Origin: Sabellastarte sp. h YS-2021
Taxonomy: Eukaryota > Annelida > Polychaeta > Sabellida > Sabellidae
Direction of reading: 5' to 3'
Assembly (NCBI GenBank): GCA_964017235.1
Contig: OZ024935.1
Span: 31,041,596 to 31,105,595, forward strand
DNA length: 64,000 nucleotides
The notes below the pieces were generated by a model. The model was given only the letters and a program-made list of their open reading frames with translations. It did no database searches and was not told the origin of the DNA. Below are positions 34,461-45,169 of the stretch, in pieces; position 1 is the stretch's first letter, and each line of letters starts with the position of its first letter. A program made the translations under genes and the position numbers.

Positions 34461-35231
34461 GTGCATCCAGCAAACATAGAAGCAGCTTTGGCCTGTAATT
34501 TTAAAAGTAATAGCAAAACAGGTAGCAAGAAGTTCTTGGTTGAATCAAGAATATTTAGGGCCAGTGCTGGAAGTATTGATGGTTTAGATAACAGTAAAGT
34601 CAAGAACAAATGTTTGAGTAAAGAGGAAAAACTTGAAGATATTGGTAGTAACTTAGCAAAGATCAACATGAATAGTAGGGGGGTTGAGAACGCATCTGAG
34701 TATATTGATGGGGTGCATCAGGTGGGTATCTCAAGTAATCCAGTTCGTGTGAACACTGATACACACAATGAATTTGCTTCTGTGTCGCATACCAGGGAAC
34801 AAACTTGTCTGTTGTATGACAGACGCGTCAGTGGCATTGAAGATAAATTCATTAATTCCATTTTACATGACACGGGTTCAAAACAAGGCTTGGTGAATCA
34901 AAATAGCCCCATTTTCAAACTGTGGCAACAACAATCTGATTTTTCATTCGGATTCATTCCTTATAGTGAACAGGTTATGCCAGATGTGGTTAATACTGTT
35001 TCACCAGTAGGCTTGTCAGTTTTTGATATCCATGCTCTCATCAGAGCCACTGGTAAACATAATTACATGAGTGCAAGGATACCTGTAAAATCCCAGCTGA
35101 ATGTATCAGTTTGGAAGGAAGAGTTGAGTACTTTTTGGGACCAACAACTACTGCAGTTACTTGTGTTTGGCTTCCCCTTGGACTTTAATAGGCAATGTCC
35201 TCTCAGATTTGAAGGTGAAAATCATGCATGA
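34461..35231 (+). pseudogene. Linker region of DIRS element C
   Basis: A 256-codon frame between gag and RT. No motif in the first 150 residues. Then FKLWQQQSDFSFGFIPYSEQ, FDIHALIRATGKHNYMSARI and LLQLLVFGFPLDFN, the same series as in elements A, B and E. It leads directly, in another frame, into the RT. Confidence 0.7.
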
Positions 35232-36140
35232 GCGACTGATTATCCAGCTGATATTGATGCTTATATTCAGGAGGAGCGTCATTTTGATGCAATCTTGGGT
35301 CCATTTCAAATCCAATCAAAGGTGGACATTGTTCCCTTTTTATGACAAGATACAAACCAAACTCGGATCGTAGTAGAGTAATCATTGATCTAAGCTGGCC
35401 TGCCGTTCGGGATATGCCATGGTAGCCAGATTTTCCGTCTGAGCGATGCTGTGCGTTTCATCATGCATCAGAATGGTCATTAATTACATTGACGACTACC
35501 TTGGAGTGGGCGTTCCGGATGCTGCATCCAGATCGTATCAATTTCTCATTGATCTTATGAACAGGTTAGGACTCACGATTAGTGAGAAGAAGCTGGTAGA
35601 ACCTGGTACTCAATTTGTTTATTTGGGGTTTTACATCGCTTTCAACACTGTACAGGTCATATCACGACGGGTAGTTGGAAGGGCAGAGGAAACCAGTACA
35701 TAGAATTCGCTAGGGTTGTGTACTGTAAACTGCCGACCAACGGCAAGCAACTACCAGCTTTCCCACTTACGGCCATGGCGGGGATCGAACCCCGGCCGCA
35801 GAGGTGGGAGGCGAGAGTGTTACCACTCTGCCACCGTGGCCCCTAACCTGGTACTCGAGTCGTGTGTCTAGGTGTATTAATTGACAGTGTCCAAGGTACC
35901 ATTTCAATACCTGAAGACAAACTTCAACAGGTCAATAAATCAGTCCAGGAGTGGTTAGGAAAAAAGTCAATTCTGAGACTGCTCTTGTATGTGCATAAAT
36001 GCGTGAAGCCGACTTGCATTTTTGTTAATCGCATGCTGGAGTTGCTCGGAGCCAGTCATAACACACAGAAAATTGTCCTCACTCCTGATTTAAAACGCAA
36101 CCTACGCTGGTTTGCGAAGTTTTTGCCATTCTATAATGGT
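35222..36140 (+). pseudogene. Reverse transcriptase, DIRS element C, broken by deletion and SINE
   Basis: The start (35222-35420, mixed frames) has YPADIDAYIQEERHFDAILG, TRYKPNSDRSRVIIDLSWPA and VRDMPW. The next recognisable part is VINYIDDYLGVGVPDAASRS (near 35490), so the palm region between them has been deleted. After TISEKKLVEPGTQ the SINE S1 is inserted (35612-35844). The frame resumes at 35857 with RVVCLGVLIDSVQGTISIPE and runs into RNase H. The YIDD catalytic motif is intact. Confidence 0.8.
35612..35844 (-). mobile_element. tRNA-derived SINE, copy S1, inserted in element C RT
   Basis: On the minus strand the head (right end) is tRNA-like: an A box TGGCAGAGTGGTA (35833-35821), CTCGCCTCCCACC in the anticodon position as in tRNA-Gly(GCC), and a B box GGGGTTCGATCCC (35793-35781). 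A body of about 150 bases and a tail ending in CCAAATAAACAAATT follow. An exact 12-bp duplication AACCTGGTACTC flanks it (35600-35611 and 35845-35856). It is the best-preserved copy in the window. tRNA-Gly origin is inference from sequence similarity. Confidence 0.9.
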
Positions 36141-36578
36141 GTTAGTCTTTATGACCACAAAAACGTTTACCAGACGCTGGAACTGGATGCTTGCCTTACT
36201 GGCTTGAGGGGACGCCTTGATAACTGCGTTTATCACCTTCCGCTTCAGAGAGGTTACAATGGTTGTACCATTGCACATTTAGAAATGGTAAACATACTTG
36301 TGGCCCTCAGGCTGTTTGCGTCCAGATGGACTCAACATAAGGTTAGGGTTAGATGTGACAATCAAGCAGTAGTGCAAGTCCTGAGCTCAGGCAGGACAAA
36401 GGATCCATTCCTGGCTGTGTGCACATGCAAAATCTGGTTTTGGGCGGCACGTTTTGATGTGGATATACGCTACAACCATATACAAGGTGTTAACAACAGA
36501 GTCGCAGATTTGTTGTCAAGATTGTTTGGTTTGCCACGAGACTGGGATGTGCTGTGTCTTTACTTACCAGAACCTTAG
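36141..36578 (+). pseudogene. RNase H domain, DIRS element C
   Basis: The frame that resumes after the SINE runs to 36578 and carries D in LELDACLTGLRGRL, E in AHLEMVNILVALRLF, D in RCDNQAVVQVL and D in RVADLLSRLF, so the D-E-D-D set is complete. It has no internal stop, although the element as a whole is broken. Confidence 0.85.
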
Positions 36579-38259
36579 TGGTTGCAAGTAACAGAAAAAA
36601 TGTTAACATTTGACCCTGAATTATGACCCCCTGGTGCACCCCTAGTGCTTTATGAATTTGTGTGACATTGCCATGCCTTTTGTTGTGTACATCTTTTGTG
36701 TAGGGGCTGTGCTTGTATATAGCTTACTTAAAATGGGTACTATGCTTTGTTGTAGGTGTGGTTGCTATGGAAAGCAGCTCACGTGTAGCTGATGCGTTCA
36801 GACCAAAAACCAGAAGAGTCTAAACCATGATGTACAAAGTGTTTATTGCTTTTTGTATAATAATGAAAAGCCATTGTGAAATGTATCTGTGAAAGTGTTG
36901 ATTTCATTTTTTGAATGTCTGGTTGGAAATAAATGCTCTGTTTCAATGATCTCCAACTATGCATAAAGGCTAATTAACGCTCGACAATAGGAGAGGGTTA
37001 TTGTAATCAGTTTGTTTCTGTCAGTCTGTCTGTCTGTCTGTCTGTGCACCATTTTGCCCTTATAACTCAAAAACTATACCATCAATTGAGCTCAAATTTG
37101 GTGGGTAGATATTTCATGGGGTACAGACGGAATCTTCCAAATTTGGTGTAATTTGTTTGAAAATTAAAGTCAGGAGACAGGTTTTTAAATTTTTAATTGG
37201 GTATATACAGTGAAACCTACTTGTCTTCAAAAATCAATATCATGATAGGATTTCCTCCTCATAAATTCTTGCCTCATCAGATATCCTCTGTGGCTGTGAG
37301 TGTAATGTGTAGAACTTGTAATCTCATGGTTGGGGTTCAATACCAGTCAATTCTAAATTTTTTTTTTTTTTAATTTTTGTTTTTAGGTTTTTTTTAGCAA
37401 TTTTTTAAAAGGTCTTTTAAAAAGAAAAGAAAAAAACACAGCATCTAAAATTTTACTGTTCAAAAAAAAAACTTTAACCAAGATAAAGTGTTCAACTTGA
37501 TGGACAATAATAGATCAATTGGGCATATACAGAGAAATCTGATTTTCTTTATTGCATAAGTAAAAAAATCAATATTTTGCTGTCTGATGATGTCATTACT
37601 TAATGATGTCACAATGCAGTTGTCATTGTGAGGTCACAAAACCTAGCTTGTGATACGTGTGATATACTTCTTCTCATTAAATTTATGTCTTGAAATTGAC
37701 ATAAATACAATTGAGAGGGAAGTGGTGTATTTGTCATGTTTATTTATTTCTGTTTTTTTTTTTGTTTTTTTTTTTGTTTGTTTGTTTCAATTTCTTGACA
37801 GTCCATCACAAAAATTTACCCTGAGTAATTTTGACCAAGAAGTGGCTTTTAACCAATATTTTTACCTCTACCAGGAATTTATGTTTGTTGTGTGCTTTTT
37901 TGTCTATTTGTCTGCCTGTTTTTGGTGTTTAGATTACTCCAGAACTAATGACCAGATCTTTATAAAAAATTTGTGAGTAGGACCTGGTGAAAGGAAGAAA
38001 TTACTAATTTTTGGGAAAGACGTGGATCATATTTTGGATACAAAAAAATCATGAATTTTCATAGGTCCCATTTCAATGTATTTAATGATTTTAGCTTTCT
38101 ACTTCATATTTCTTCAAAAGTAATTAATAAATTTTGATGTCAAATTTGAGGTAGGAAGGGACTAGCCATGGGAAGGAGTGATTATAGTTTAGGAAAGATC
38201 CAATTAATATATTGGATACCAAGAAGCCTCCAGAATTTCTGGAAATGCCACCATGATGG
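36579..38259. other. Non-coding insert between RNase H and recombinase of element C
   Basis: About 1.65 kb without coding similarity. It holds a (TCTG)5 microsatellite at 37025-37044, an adjoining block with AATAGGAGAGGGTTATTGTA that looks like an interspersed repeat, T-rich tracts near 37360 and 37750, and no recognised gene. The recombinase N-terminal domain, expected here, is missing, so part of this is probably an inserted repeat. Confidence 0.5.
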
Positions 38260-39072
38260 GTGTGTGTTATACTTTATAACACTTGTGAGACTGGTCACAT
38301 CGAGTCGAGCGTTTTGCTCTCTCTGAGTGCATCTTGTTTCATTGTGTATGACTTACCTTTCCATATCTGTGATCACCCAAAAATCGAGTATTTTATAAAG
38401 TCATTGAAGATAAACAGGCCCTTAACTGTAACACATCACAACATTGTGGATATTTCAATGCTCAGACGAATGTCTGACCTTGCTTTGACCTTCCCTGGTG
38501 GAAAAATTCTTAAAGCTGTGATACTTACGGGCTTCTTCACGTTCTTGCGTCTTTTGAACCTCTGTCCACATTTTCTTGCCTCATTTGATTCGTCCAGGCA
38601 TTTGACAGGTGATGATGTATTATTTACAAAGAAGCAGTTAAAGCTAGTTATCAAATGGTCTAAAACCATACAAACTAGGGATTCAGTACAGATTTTGACC
38701 CTTCCTCGCCTGTTTGATAAAAAATTATGTCCTAGATCTGCTCTTAAAGCTTTGCAGTCACTGCATTTATTTGATAAGCATTCCCATTTGTTTTAATGGC
38801 AAGGGTTGGCAGGTTGGGTTCCTATCACATACTCTAGGGTCAGGAAAACCCTGAAGTGCATTAATCTAGCCTTGGGTTTGAATCCTTCCCACTTCACATT
38901 TCATAGTTTTCGCAGATCAGCTGCTACACTGGCTTTCAATTCTCATGTGCCAGTTCAAAGTATAAAAAGACATGGTACCTGGACATCAGACTGTGTCTGG
39001 CGTTATATACAGGCTGATCAATCCTCAGGCGAGCAGTTGGCTTGTGCTTTAGCTGATGTCATAAATGCTTGA
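38260..39072 (+). pseudogene. Tyrosine recombinase, DIRS element C
   Basis: The frame from 38260 lacks the usual N-terminal domain and starts within the core-binding part. It has the first arginine in FFTFLRLLNLCP, lysine in VIKWSKTIQ, box II HSFRRSAATLAF, RHGTWTSDC and the tyrosine in VWRYIQAD. All catalytic positions are present. A single in-frame TAA at 38794-38796 interrupts the protein between HLF and WQGLAGW; the reading frame is the same on both sides. The protein ends at 39072, and the G-rich motif follows after 12 bases. Confidence 0.85.
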
Positions 39073-39084
39073 ATATTTTCTACT

Positions 39085-39098
39085 GTTGGGGTTTGGGG
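39085..39098 (+). other. G-rich motif after the recombinase stop, element C
   Basis: GTTGGGGTTTGGGG, identical to the motif following the recombinase stop of element A (3412-3425, minus). Confidence 0.5.
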
Positions 39099-39849
39099 AG
39101 TTTGGTATGCACTAAAAATTGATATCTGTCTGTCAGTTTCATTGTAAACCTGAGGGTTGCCTTGGTGTGGCTTTGCTTTCCTCCACCTATCTTTTACAGC
39201 AAATTCCGGCTTCCTTGCCATTGGGAATGATGGGAGCGAGTTTGGCACTGAGTGCTCCTCTGGGGGACTTTGACCTTGCCCCCTCAGGTCTACCTTCAGC
39301 TATCAGATTAATAACAACTTAGCTCTTGTATTTTAGTTATCTTGTAATTGCTTTTAACATATTCTTGCTAGTCATTATACTTTTATACAACTGTACTTTT
39401 TGAAATTACTATGAACTCTAATGGACTCTAACTTGTTGTACAGTTGTATTGTGTAACATTTGCCAGTATTTACTATATAATTGTATCGACATGTAAATAA
39501 TTATAGCTGAATTGTATTTAAACATGTACATTTTAATAAACCATTATCCGCAACTGTGTTGTCTGGGGTGGGGACTGTGCAATTATTCGCAGTGTAGTGT
39601 TTATATGATGTTAGTGTACTAGTTGGAGCTTCACCTATAATATTACACTACGGATACATTTTACATTTAATTTTAAATGCTTTAGTTAATATGGACATCA
39701 TCCTCTCTACAAAAACACAATATAGAATACCAGTGTTTGCCCACCCCATGGGGATCATAAGTGACTTTAATTGTAAGTTAGTAAGTAAGAAGCACTTATA
39801 AAGCTCCAAAAATGTAAACATCCTCTAAGGCACTGATGTCTAAAAACGG
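39099..39849. other. 3' flank of element C, non-coding
   Basis: No gene seen. It may contain the 3' terminal repeat of element C. Confidence 0.4.
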
Positions 39850-40023
39850 ATAGTCTAATGTAATCTAATCTAATGTGGACTTTTATAGCACTAAATCTCC
39901 ATCAGTGATGGACTCTAAGCCGCAACTGAACATAAAGCAAGGTGGTTGACATTAATCTAAGGACATAGCCAGGTCATACCAAGGAGACACAGGGTGACAG
40001 GAGAGGCTATGGGGGATATGCTT

Positions 40024-41147
40024 TTACAAACATGTATGTTTTAAGCTTTTTTCTGAAGGAGGCAACTGATGCTGCACTGCACACATCATGAGGGAGTTCA
40101 TTCCAGATCTTAGGAGCATCAAAGGCAAAGCTGTGATCAAAATGTTTGACTGACTTGAAGACTGATGAGCGGAAAGGAGGAACAGTAAGATATTGATGAT
40201 CTGGGTGACTACGCCTGGTACTATAGGAACTACTGCTGAGTGACAAGAATGGTTGAAAATAGGAAGGAGAACCACTATATAAAAATTTATAAAGTAGTGT
40301 TGCAGTTTTGAACATACATCTACACTTAACGGGAGCCAGTGGAGTTGCTTCAGAATGGGTGTAACATGAGCATACTTTATATGATTTGTAACAATCTGAG
40401 CGAGGGTCTTCTGAATACTTTGCAATTTGTGCTGATTGAAACATGACAAACCCCTAAACAGAGAGTTGCAGTAGTCTAGATGACTACTAACCCAGGCATT
40501 TGCAGCCAGGACTGCCACTTCTGGAGTAAGATACTGTATTATTCTACGAAGGTCGCACATCTGAAGAAAGCACGCTTTGCAAGTCCTCTTGATATGTACA
40601 GAGAAGGAGAATTCCGCATCAAACCACACACCTAGATTTCTGACTGAGTCAACCGGATAAAGAAGGCTACCAAGAATACTAACAGGGGACCCAGAACAGA
40701 ACCTTGGGGAACACCATAGATGAGCTTGCTTAATTCAGATGGTGTGGAGCCTATCTTGATGGTCTGGCATCAATCACTCAAGTAGGAAGCAAACCACTTT
40801 AGAACAGTTCCACCAAGACCAAACCAGGATTTCAGGTAACCGAGGAGAATATTATGATCTATGGTGTCAAATGTGGCTGATCAATCAAGAACACCTAGAG
40901 CCGTAGGTTCGCCGCATGCCAGAGAGAGATGGACCTCATTTTTTATTGACAATAAAGCTGTTTTAGTGGAGTGTCCTGGCTTGTAAGCTGACTGATGTTG
41001 ATTGTCCAGTTTGTTATTATTGATGTGTGATGTAAGTTGCTTAGCAACAACTTGCTCCACCAACTTCGACAGGAAACAAAGACCAGACACTGGGCAATAG
41101 TTCTTGAGGTTGTTTTTGGGCAGAGAAGAAAGAAGTACAGAAAGCAT
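40024..41147 (-). pseudogene. LINE copy 2 RT remnants
   Basis: Pieces in several frames: NYCPVSGLCFLSKLVEQVVA and HQSAYKPGHSTKTALLSIKN (41147-40881), then, past a deletion, WFDAEFSFSVHIKRTCKA and LDYCNSLFRGLSCFNQHKLQ (40629-40024), with FAFDAPKIWNELPHDV in another frame to 40007. The catalytic YADD block is lost in the deletion at about 40685. Confidence 0.85.
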
Positions 41148-41404
41148 GGAAGCACCGTTTCGGGTGCATCATTGAACGAACCAGAAGTAGGGAAAGTGTC
41201 CCTGATTTTGCTGATTTTATTGGTGAAGAAAGAAGCAAACGTGTCCGCAAGGCTTTTTTCTGACAAATGAGCCAGCAGAACAGTTTTAGAGGTGCGATGC
41301 AATACCTTCCTCAATGACTGCCAGAGCTTCTTCGGGTCATCACTATTCGCAGTTACAAGATTGGTATAGTAGGAACCCTTGTCTTTATTGGCCAGACGAT
41401 TGCA

Positions 41405-42301
41405 CTAGGCAATTTGCTTGTGGAGCCTTGACCTGTTCAACTGTGTCTTGTGTTTCCTCCACATTCGTTCAAATTGCCACCTTAGACAGCAAGCCATGCA
41501 ATATGAATCAGACAGCCACTCATCTGACTGCCGTTTTGTCATGCATGAGATAATAGGAGCATGCTTGTCAAGTACCTGGGTAACACCAACCAAATACTGG
41601 TCATACAGTTCTGCTGCAGTTCCTCCTGGGGACAGTACAAATGGTATATTACTCAGGTTATGGCGGAACTGGTCAATATCAATTCTATGATACCTACGAT
41701 AAGAGACCATTTTTTCAATGCAGGTTGTTGGGTGGGAAAAGTCGAGTTGGCATCGTATAGCAGCATGGTCAGAGATAAAGTCTCCAACATGAACATTACA
41801 GACAAAATAGTCACAAGGAGATATCAAAACGTCCAGAGTGTGACCCAGTATGTGAATCGGGCCACTGACACATTGACTCATACTGCAGCACTGAAGGATG
41901 TCGTTAAACCTAGATCTATCACCACACTCAACATCCAGATGAACATTTATGTCACCACAAATGATGAAATCAAAACCAATTGAAGACAGAAAGCCAGAAA
42001 GAGTCACAAAATCTTCCAGAAATTGAGTAGTACAAGAACCGGGAAGACGATAGACACAAGCAGCAACAAAGTTTTTGTAGTCGGACCTAAAAGATTGTAT
42101 AATGATTTCAAATGATCTAAAAACCGGTGAAGAAAGAATACTGGGAGAGAAGAATTTTCTACACAGAAAGCCAACACCACCACCCAATCCAGTACACCTA
42201 GGGTTTTGGATTAAGTTATAATTTAATGGTGTGAGGGAGTTTAGGAGACCATCAGTGTCGGTTGGTCTGATATGAGTCTCAACCAGGCCCGGGATATCCA
42301 A
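41405..42301 (-). pseudogene. LINE copy 2 endonuclease
   Basis: A 298-codon frame with PGLVETHIRPTDTDGLLNSL, GGGVGFLCRKFFSPSI, FIICGDINVHLDVECGDRS and DHAAIRCQLDFSHPTT. The blocks match copy 1. It ends in a stop at WC-type position (IA*), and the N-terminal part is separated by the TGA described at 42344-42703. Confidence 0.85.
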
Positions 42302-42343
42302 GAAACTGCATTGTATAAGGTCATGCAGGAGAGGGCCTTTATT

Positions 42344-42703
42344 TCAAATGGATCTACAGTTGACGAATCCAAAATTGGTTGGACCAGGGTTTACAGCAAC
42401 ATCGCCACACAACAAGAGGAGTGGGTTTTTTAGTTTCAATTGCGGAGGAACCTGTTTTGAGTTGCCCAGGTAGGAATATTTACAGAACACAACAGGGACC
42501 CGAAAAATAGATGGGATGTTTCTGTCAACTTTTTCACAATTCTGACCCTTGTCAGCATTAAGCCAGTTCCAGGAAAAACCAACACATAGGAAACATATCA
42601 ATGGAGTTGCTTTTACAACTAACATGGCCAAGAACACACTATTGGATCCAAACAAACAAAAAGAAACAAGGACTGTGCAAAAATAAACTATGACAAGAAA
42701 CAA
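42344..42703 (-). pseudogene. LINE copy 2 N-terminal leader with 2A-like motif
   Basis: The frame contains the hydrophobic segment FLAMLVVKATPLICFLCVGF, a polar stretch and LLLLCGDVAVNPGP (2A-like core at 42380-42406). It ends with NFGFVNCRSI and TGA where copy 1 has a CGC arginine codon. The leucine run is shorter than in copies 1 and 3. Confidence 0.85.
42380..42406 (-). other. 2A-like motif in LINE copy 2
   Basis: GDVAVNPGP, with valine where copy 1 has serine and alanine in place of the canonical glutamate. Confidence 0.6.
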
Positions 42704-43165
42704 AAATGGGAAAAGATCACAAAAGCCTAAGGGTTAACAAACCATAAAAGGAGAGAGACCCATGAATTACAATCAATCAAAGCAAGAGTTAGAAACACCA
42801 TATACAAGTATAAAGTTAACATAAAAAACATTAAAAACCATAAAATAGACACTGGGACAAGGAAAAACCACAGAGAAAAAACTGGGACATATCAGGTGAT
42901 AACAGGGAATGTGAATCACATCAACAAAGGGTTGAATAAATAGTACACGATATTGGGGAATCTGGGTGATAATGGGATATTTCAATAATTGTGGAGAAAT
43001 AAAGCAGATTTAACCAATATTGTAAATAGATTAATGGCAAGGGTGATATGTATAAAATAAAAAACAGCAATAAGGAACTTGTCAGACCAGCAAGTAGCAT
43101 GATTCGTAAGTTTAATTCTCGGATTGTTGAAAAGCAATACCCGCCACAGCCTCACGCCACACAAG

Positions 43166-43504
43166 CTTAGTCCAGTTCCAAAAAAGAGGTCAGGATCCAT
43201 ATTAGCCTTTGGTAGGGGAATAAGGCTATGGTGGAGGATAGGCTAATCTGAAAAGATATGCTTTCAATAGTTATGTGAATCCAGAGATACTTCCCACAGT
43301 TCTAAAGGCTTAAGGCAGCTTGCTCAACTCTGTGGGAGCAGCATAACCCTGAGTGTTTATTCAGTTTAGATGAAGAAATTAATTGATAGATGATTGCCCC
43401 ATGTGAGATCACGCCATCTAGCGGACAGATATGGAGGTTGGCTAAAATTTATTGCTATATAAGTAAGGAGATTATATTTGAACAATACACAAAATGACAC
43501 TGTT
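43166..43504. other. Junction between LINE copy 2 and element E
   Basis: No match to either element recognised. The RT of element E stops abruptly at about 43505. Confidence 0.4.
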
Positions 43505-44080
43505 CCTATAAAATTGTCAATATGGGCAAACACGTTGCAATTATGTTTAGTCATGGTATGAGTGATGAAGTCAGTGACCATCTGGAATGCTGAACTGCCA
43601 TGGACCCATCCAAAATCTCTAGATCAAGATAGTAGTTATTAGCTAAAAAATGCCAAATTTGAGTGCATCTACTGGATCAGCTTGCAGGTTTCTAAAGGCG
43701 TGAGCCACATCAATCTTAAGATCAGTATATTTTCAGGATCTTTAAAGATCTCATTCACAATGTCATCAATCACTGGGAAGCACAAAGTGAACCACCTGCC
43801 ATTAAATTTGTCCCTATTGATGTTACCATTCACTAAACCACCCTTGAGGTGAGATAAACTCAGTATCACTCACCTGTTGCCACCCTTCTTTGGTCTCGAC
43901 AATAAAGTGAGCAATGAAAATCTTTTGAAAACACTGTGGGGGAAGGGCCCAAAAGTGACTTAGCCATATAATCATTGATTGCTGAAGGGTAAGCAGTAGC
44001 TAAGTAATAGTTAGTAGCTAAAGTGTTGGTAAGGTGATCAGGATGAGTAAGTGACAAGGGGAACCCAAATTTCAAGTATT
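43505..44080 (-). pseudogene. Reverse transcriptase (partial), DIRS element E
   Basis: The pieces are KFGFPLSLTHPDHLTNTLAT at 44075, then AINDYMAKSLLGP, then in another frame RVILSLSHLKGGLVNGNI and FNGRWFTLCFPVIDDIVNEI (near 43860-43740), and MVTDFITHTMTKHNCNVFAH followed by IDNFIG (near 43560). The usual YIDD box reads HIDN, so the second catalytic aspartate is lost. Coding similarity ends there. Confidence 0.75.
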
Positions 44081-45169
44081 ACAATACAAATGGATCATGA
44101 TAACCTTTGAGGTAAACTCCCATGCACCAATATTAAACCCCAAGACTAGCGGTGGGCTTGCCATTAGCCCTTATAATGTTGGCCACATTGATACATTGCT
44201 CAATGGTTTCTATGTTTACAGGCTGTCTGTCATGACCATTAAATTCAAAATATTTTTGTCATGATTTAAGAACCCTCTAATCTTATCTGACATGGACATT
44301 TCAACTAACAGTTTGTCTACTGGCAACATTAGTGTCAAATTCAAACTGAGTACCCATGTTTTGGTTCAGTAACTAAGAACTTATTTTAATTTACTGAACT
44401 GGGCTATCTTAAATTAACATGAGATCATCTTGACATATACTTAGTTTGTCAATAATATCTGTTATATCACTTCTGAAGAACAGCCATAACTAGCCTATGC
44501 ACGCTAGTCTTGCCTATAGTTATTATAAGTGACCTTGGTATTTAGCATATCTTGTTGACCATATATAGAGTATGACTCTCCTATCTCGACCTGAATGTAC
44601 ATATATAGACATACATCTTGTCAAGTAGCCTTCAGGTACATGATTACAGCAAGCCAGAGTACCATGGAAAGGTGAGTTAACATTCATGTGAAAGAAATTT
44701 TTAATCTCAGAGTTACTAGAAGGGTGAATGTAAACCAAATGACCAATTTCAACAGTATCCCTATTATGAAAGTCTAAAAAATTAACCCTGTGCATTTGAC
44801 CATGAATGGGATCATTCTGGAACAAGGTTCTGCACTAGCTTGCTGTATTTCAACAAACTGATTTATGTTAGTAGCATTCACAGTATCATAGTTAGCATAT
44901 ACACAGTCAACATCATAAGATATACAGTTATTGTCACAGATTTTAAATGATTCAATAATTTTGTGATCAACTAAGCTATTATTGTCATTTTGCACACAAG
45001 TGATTTGATTAGAGTCTCATTATCATCCTAAACTTTGATTAATACTATTATCAACAAGTAATGTAACCCCCATTGCAAGTGATTATTGTGTCTGTGCAAC
45101 TGTCATCCAGGTGACTTCAAGCATTTCTACTTAGTAGCCATCTTATCTTGGTGTATCTGCTTAAAGTTA
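44081..45169 (-). pseudogene. Linker region of DIRS element E
   Basis: Short open pieces such as 44995-44774, rich in N, D and S, resemble the polar linker of elements B and D in composition and position. No motif present. Confidence 0.45.

Larger units (their letters stand above)
33270..39098 (+). mobile_element. DIRS-type retrotransposon C, with a SINE inside
   Basis: The plus strand has gag, linker, RT, RNase H and tyrosine recombinase in order over about 5.8 kb. It is of the same subfamily as element A: gag N-terminal Cys/His motif, the blocks SKRGGDIEVSVKNKVTWPHE and YDQLSLTQGVQGF, and the G-rich motif after the recombinase. The RT is interrupted by a SINE and has an internal deletion; about 1.65 kb of non-coding sequence (36579-38259) separates RNase H from the recombinase, whose N-terminal part is missing. 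This copy is inactive. The outer ends are uncertain. Confidence 0.85.
39850..43165 (-). mobile_element. LINE copy 2, same family as copy 1
   Basis: Its 3' end (AATCTAATCTAATGTGGACT) and 5' end (minus strand GTGTGGCGTGAGGC) both match copy 1, so both termini are present. Two internal deletions have removed a stretch of the RT including the FYADD box (near 40685) and the endonuclease/RT junction region (near 41140). A stop codon lies 10 codons after the 2A-like motif. It is inactive. Confidence 0.9.

Noticed and set aside
37000-37060. Regular TCTG units examined as a possible CRISPR-like or regulatory array
   Set aside because: A plain tetranucleotide microsatellite; no spacers.
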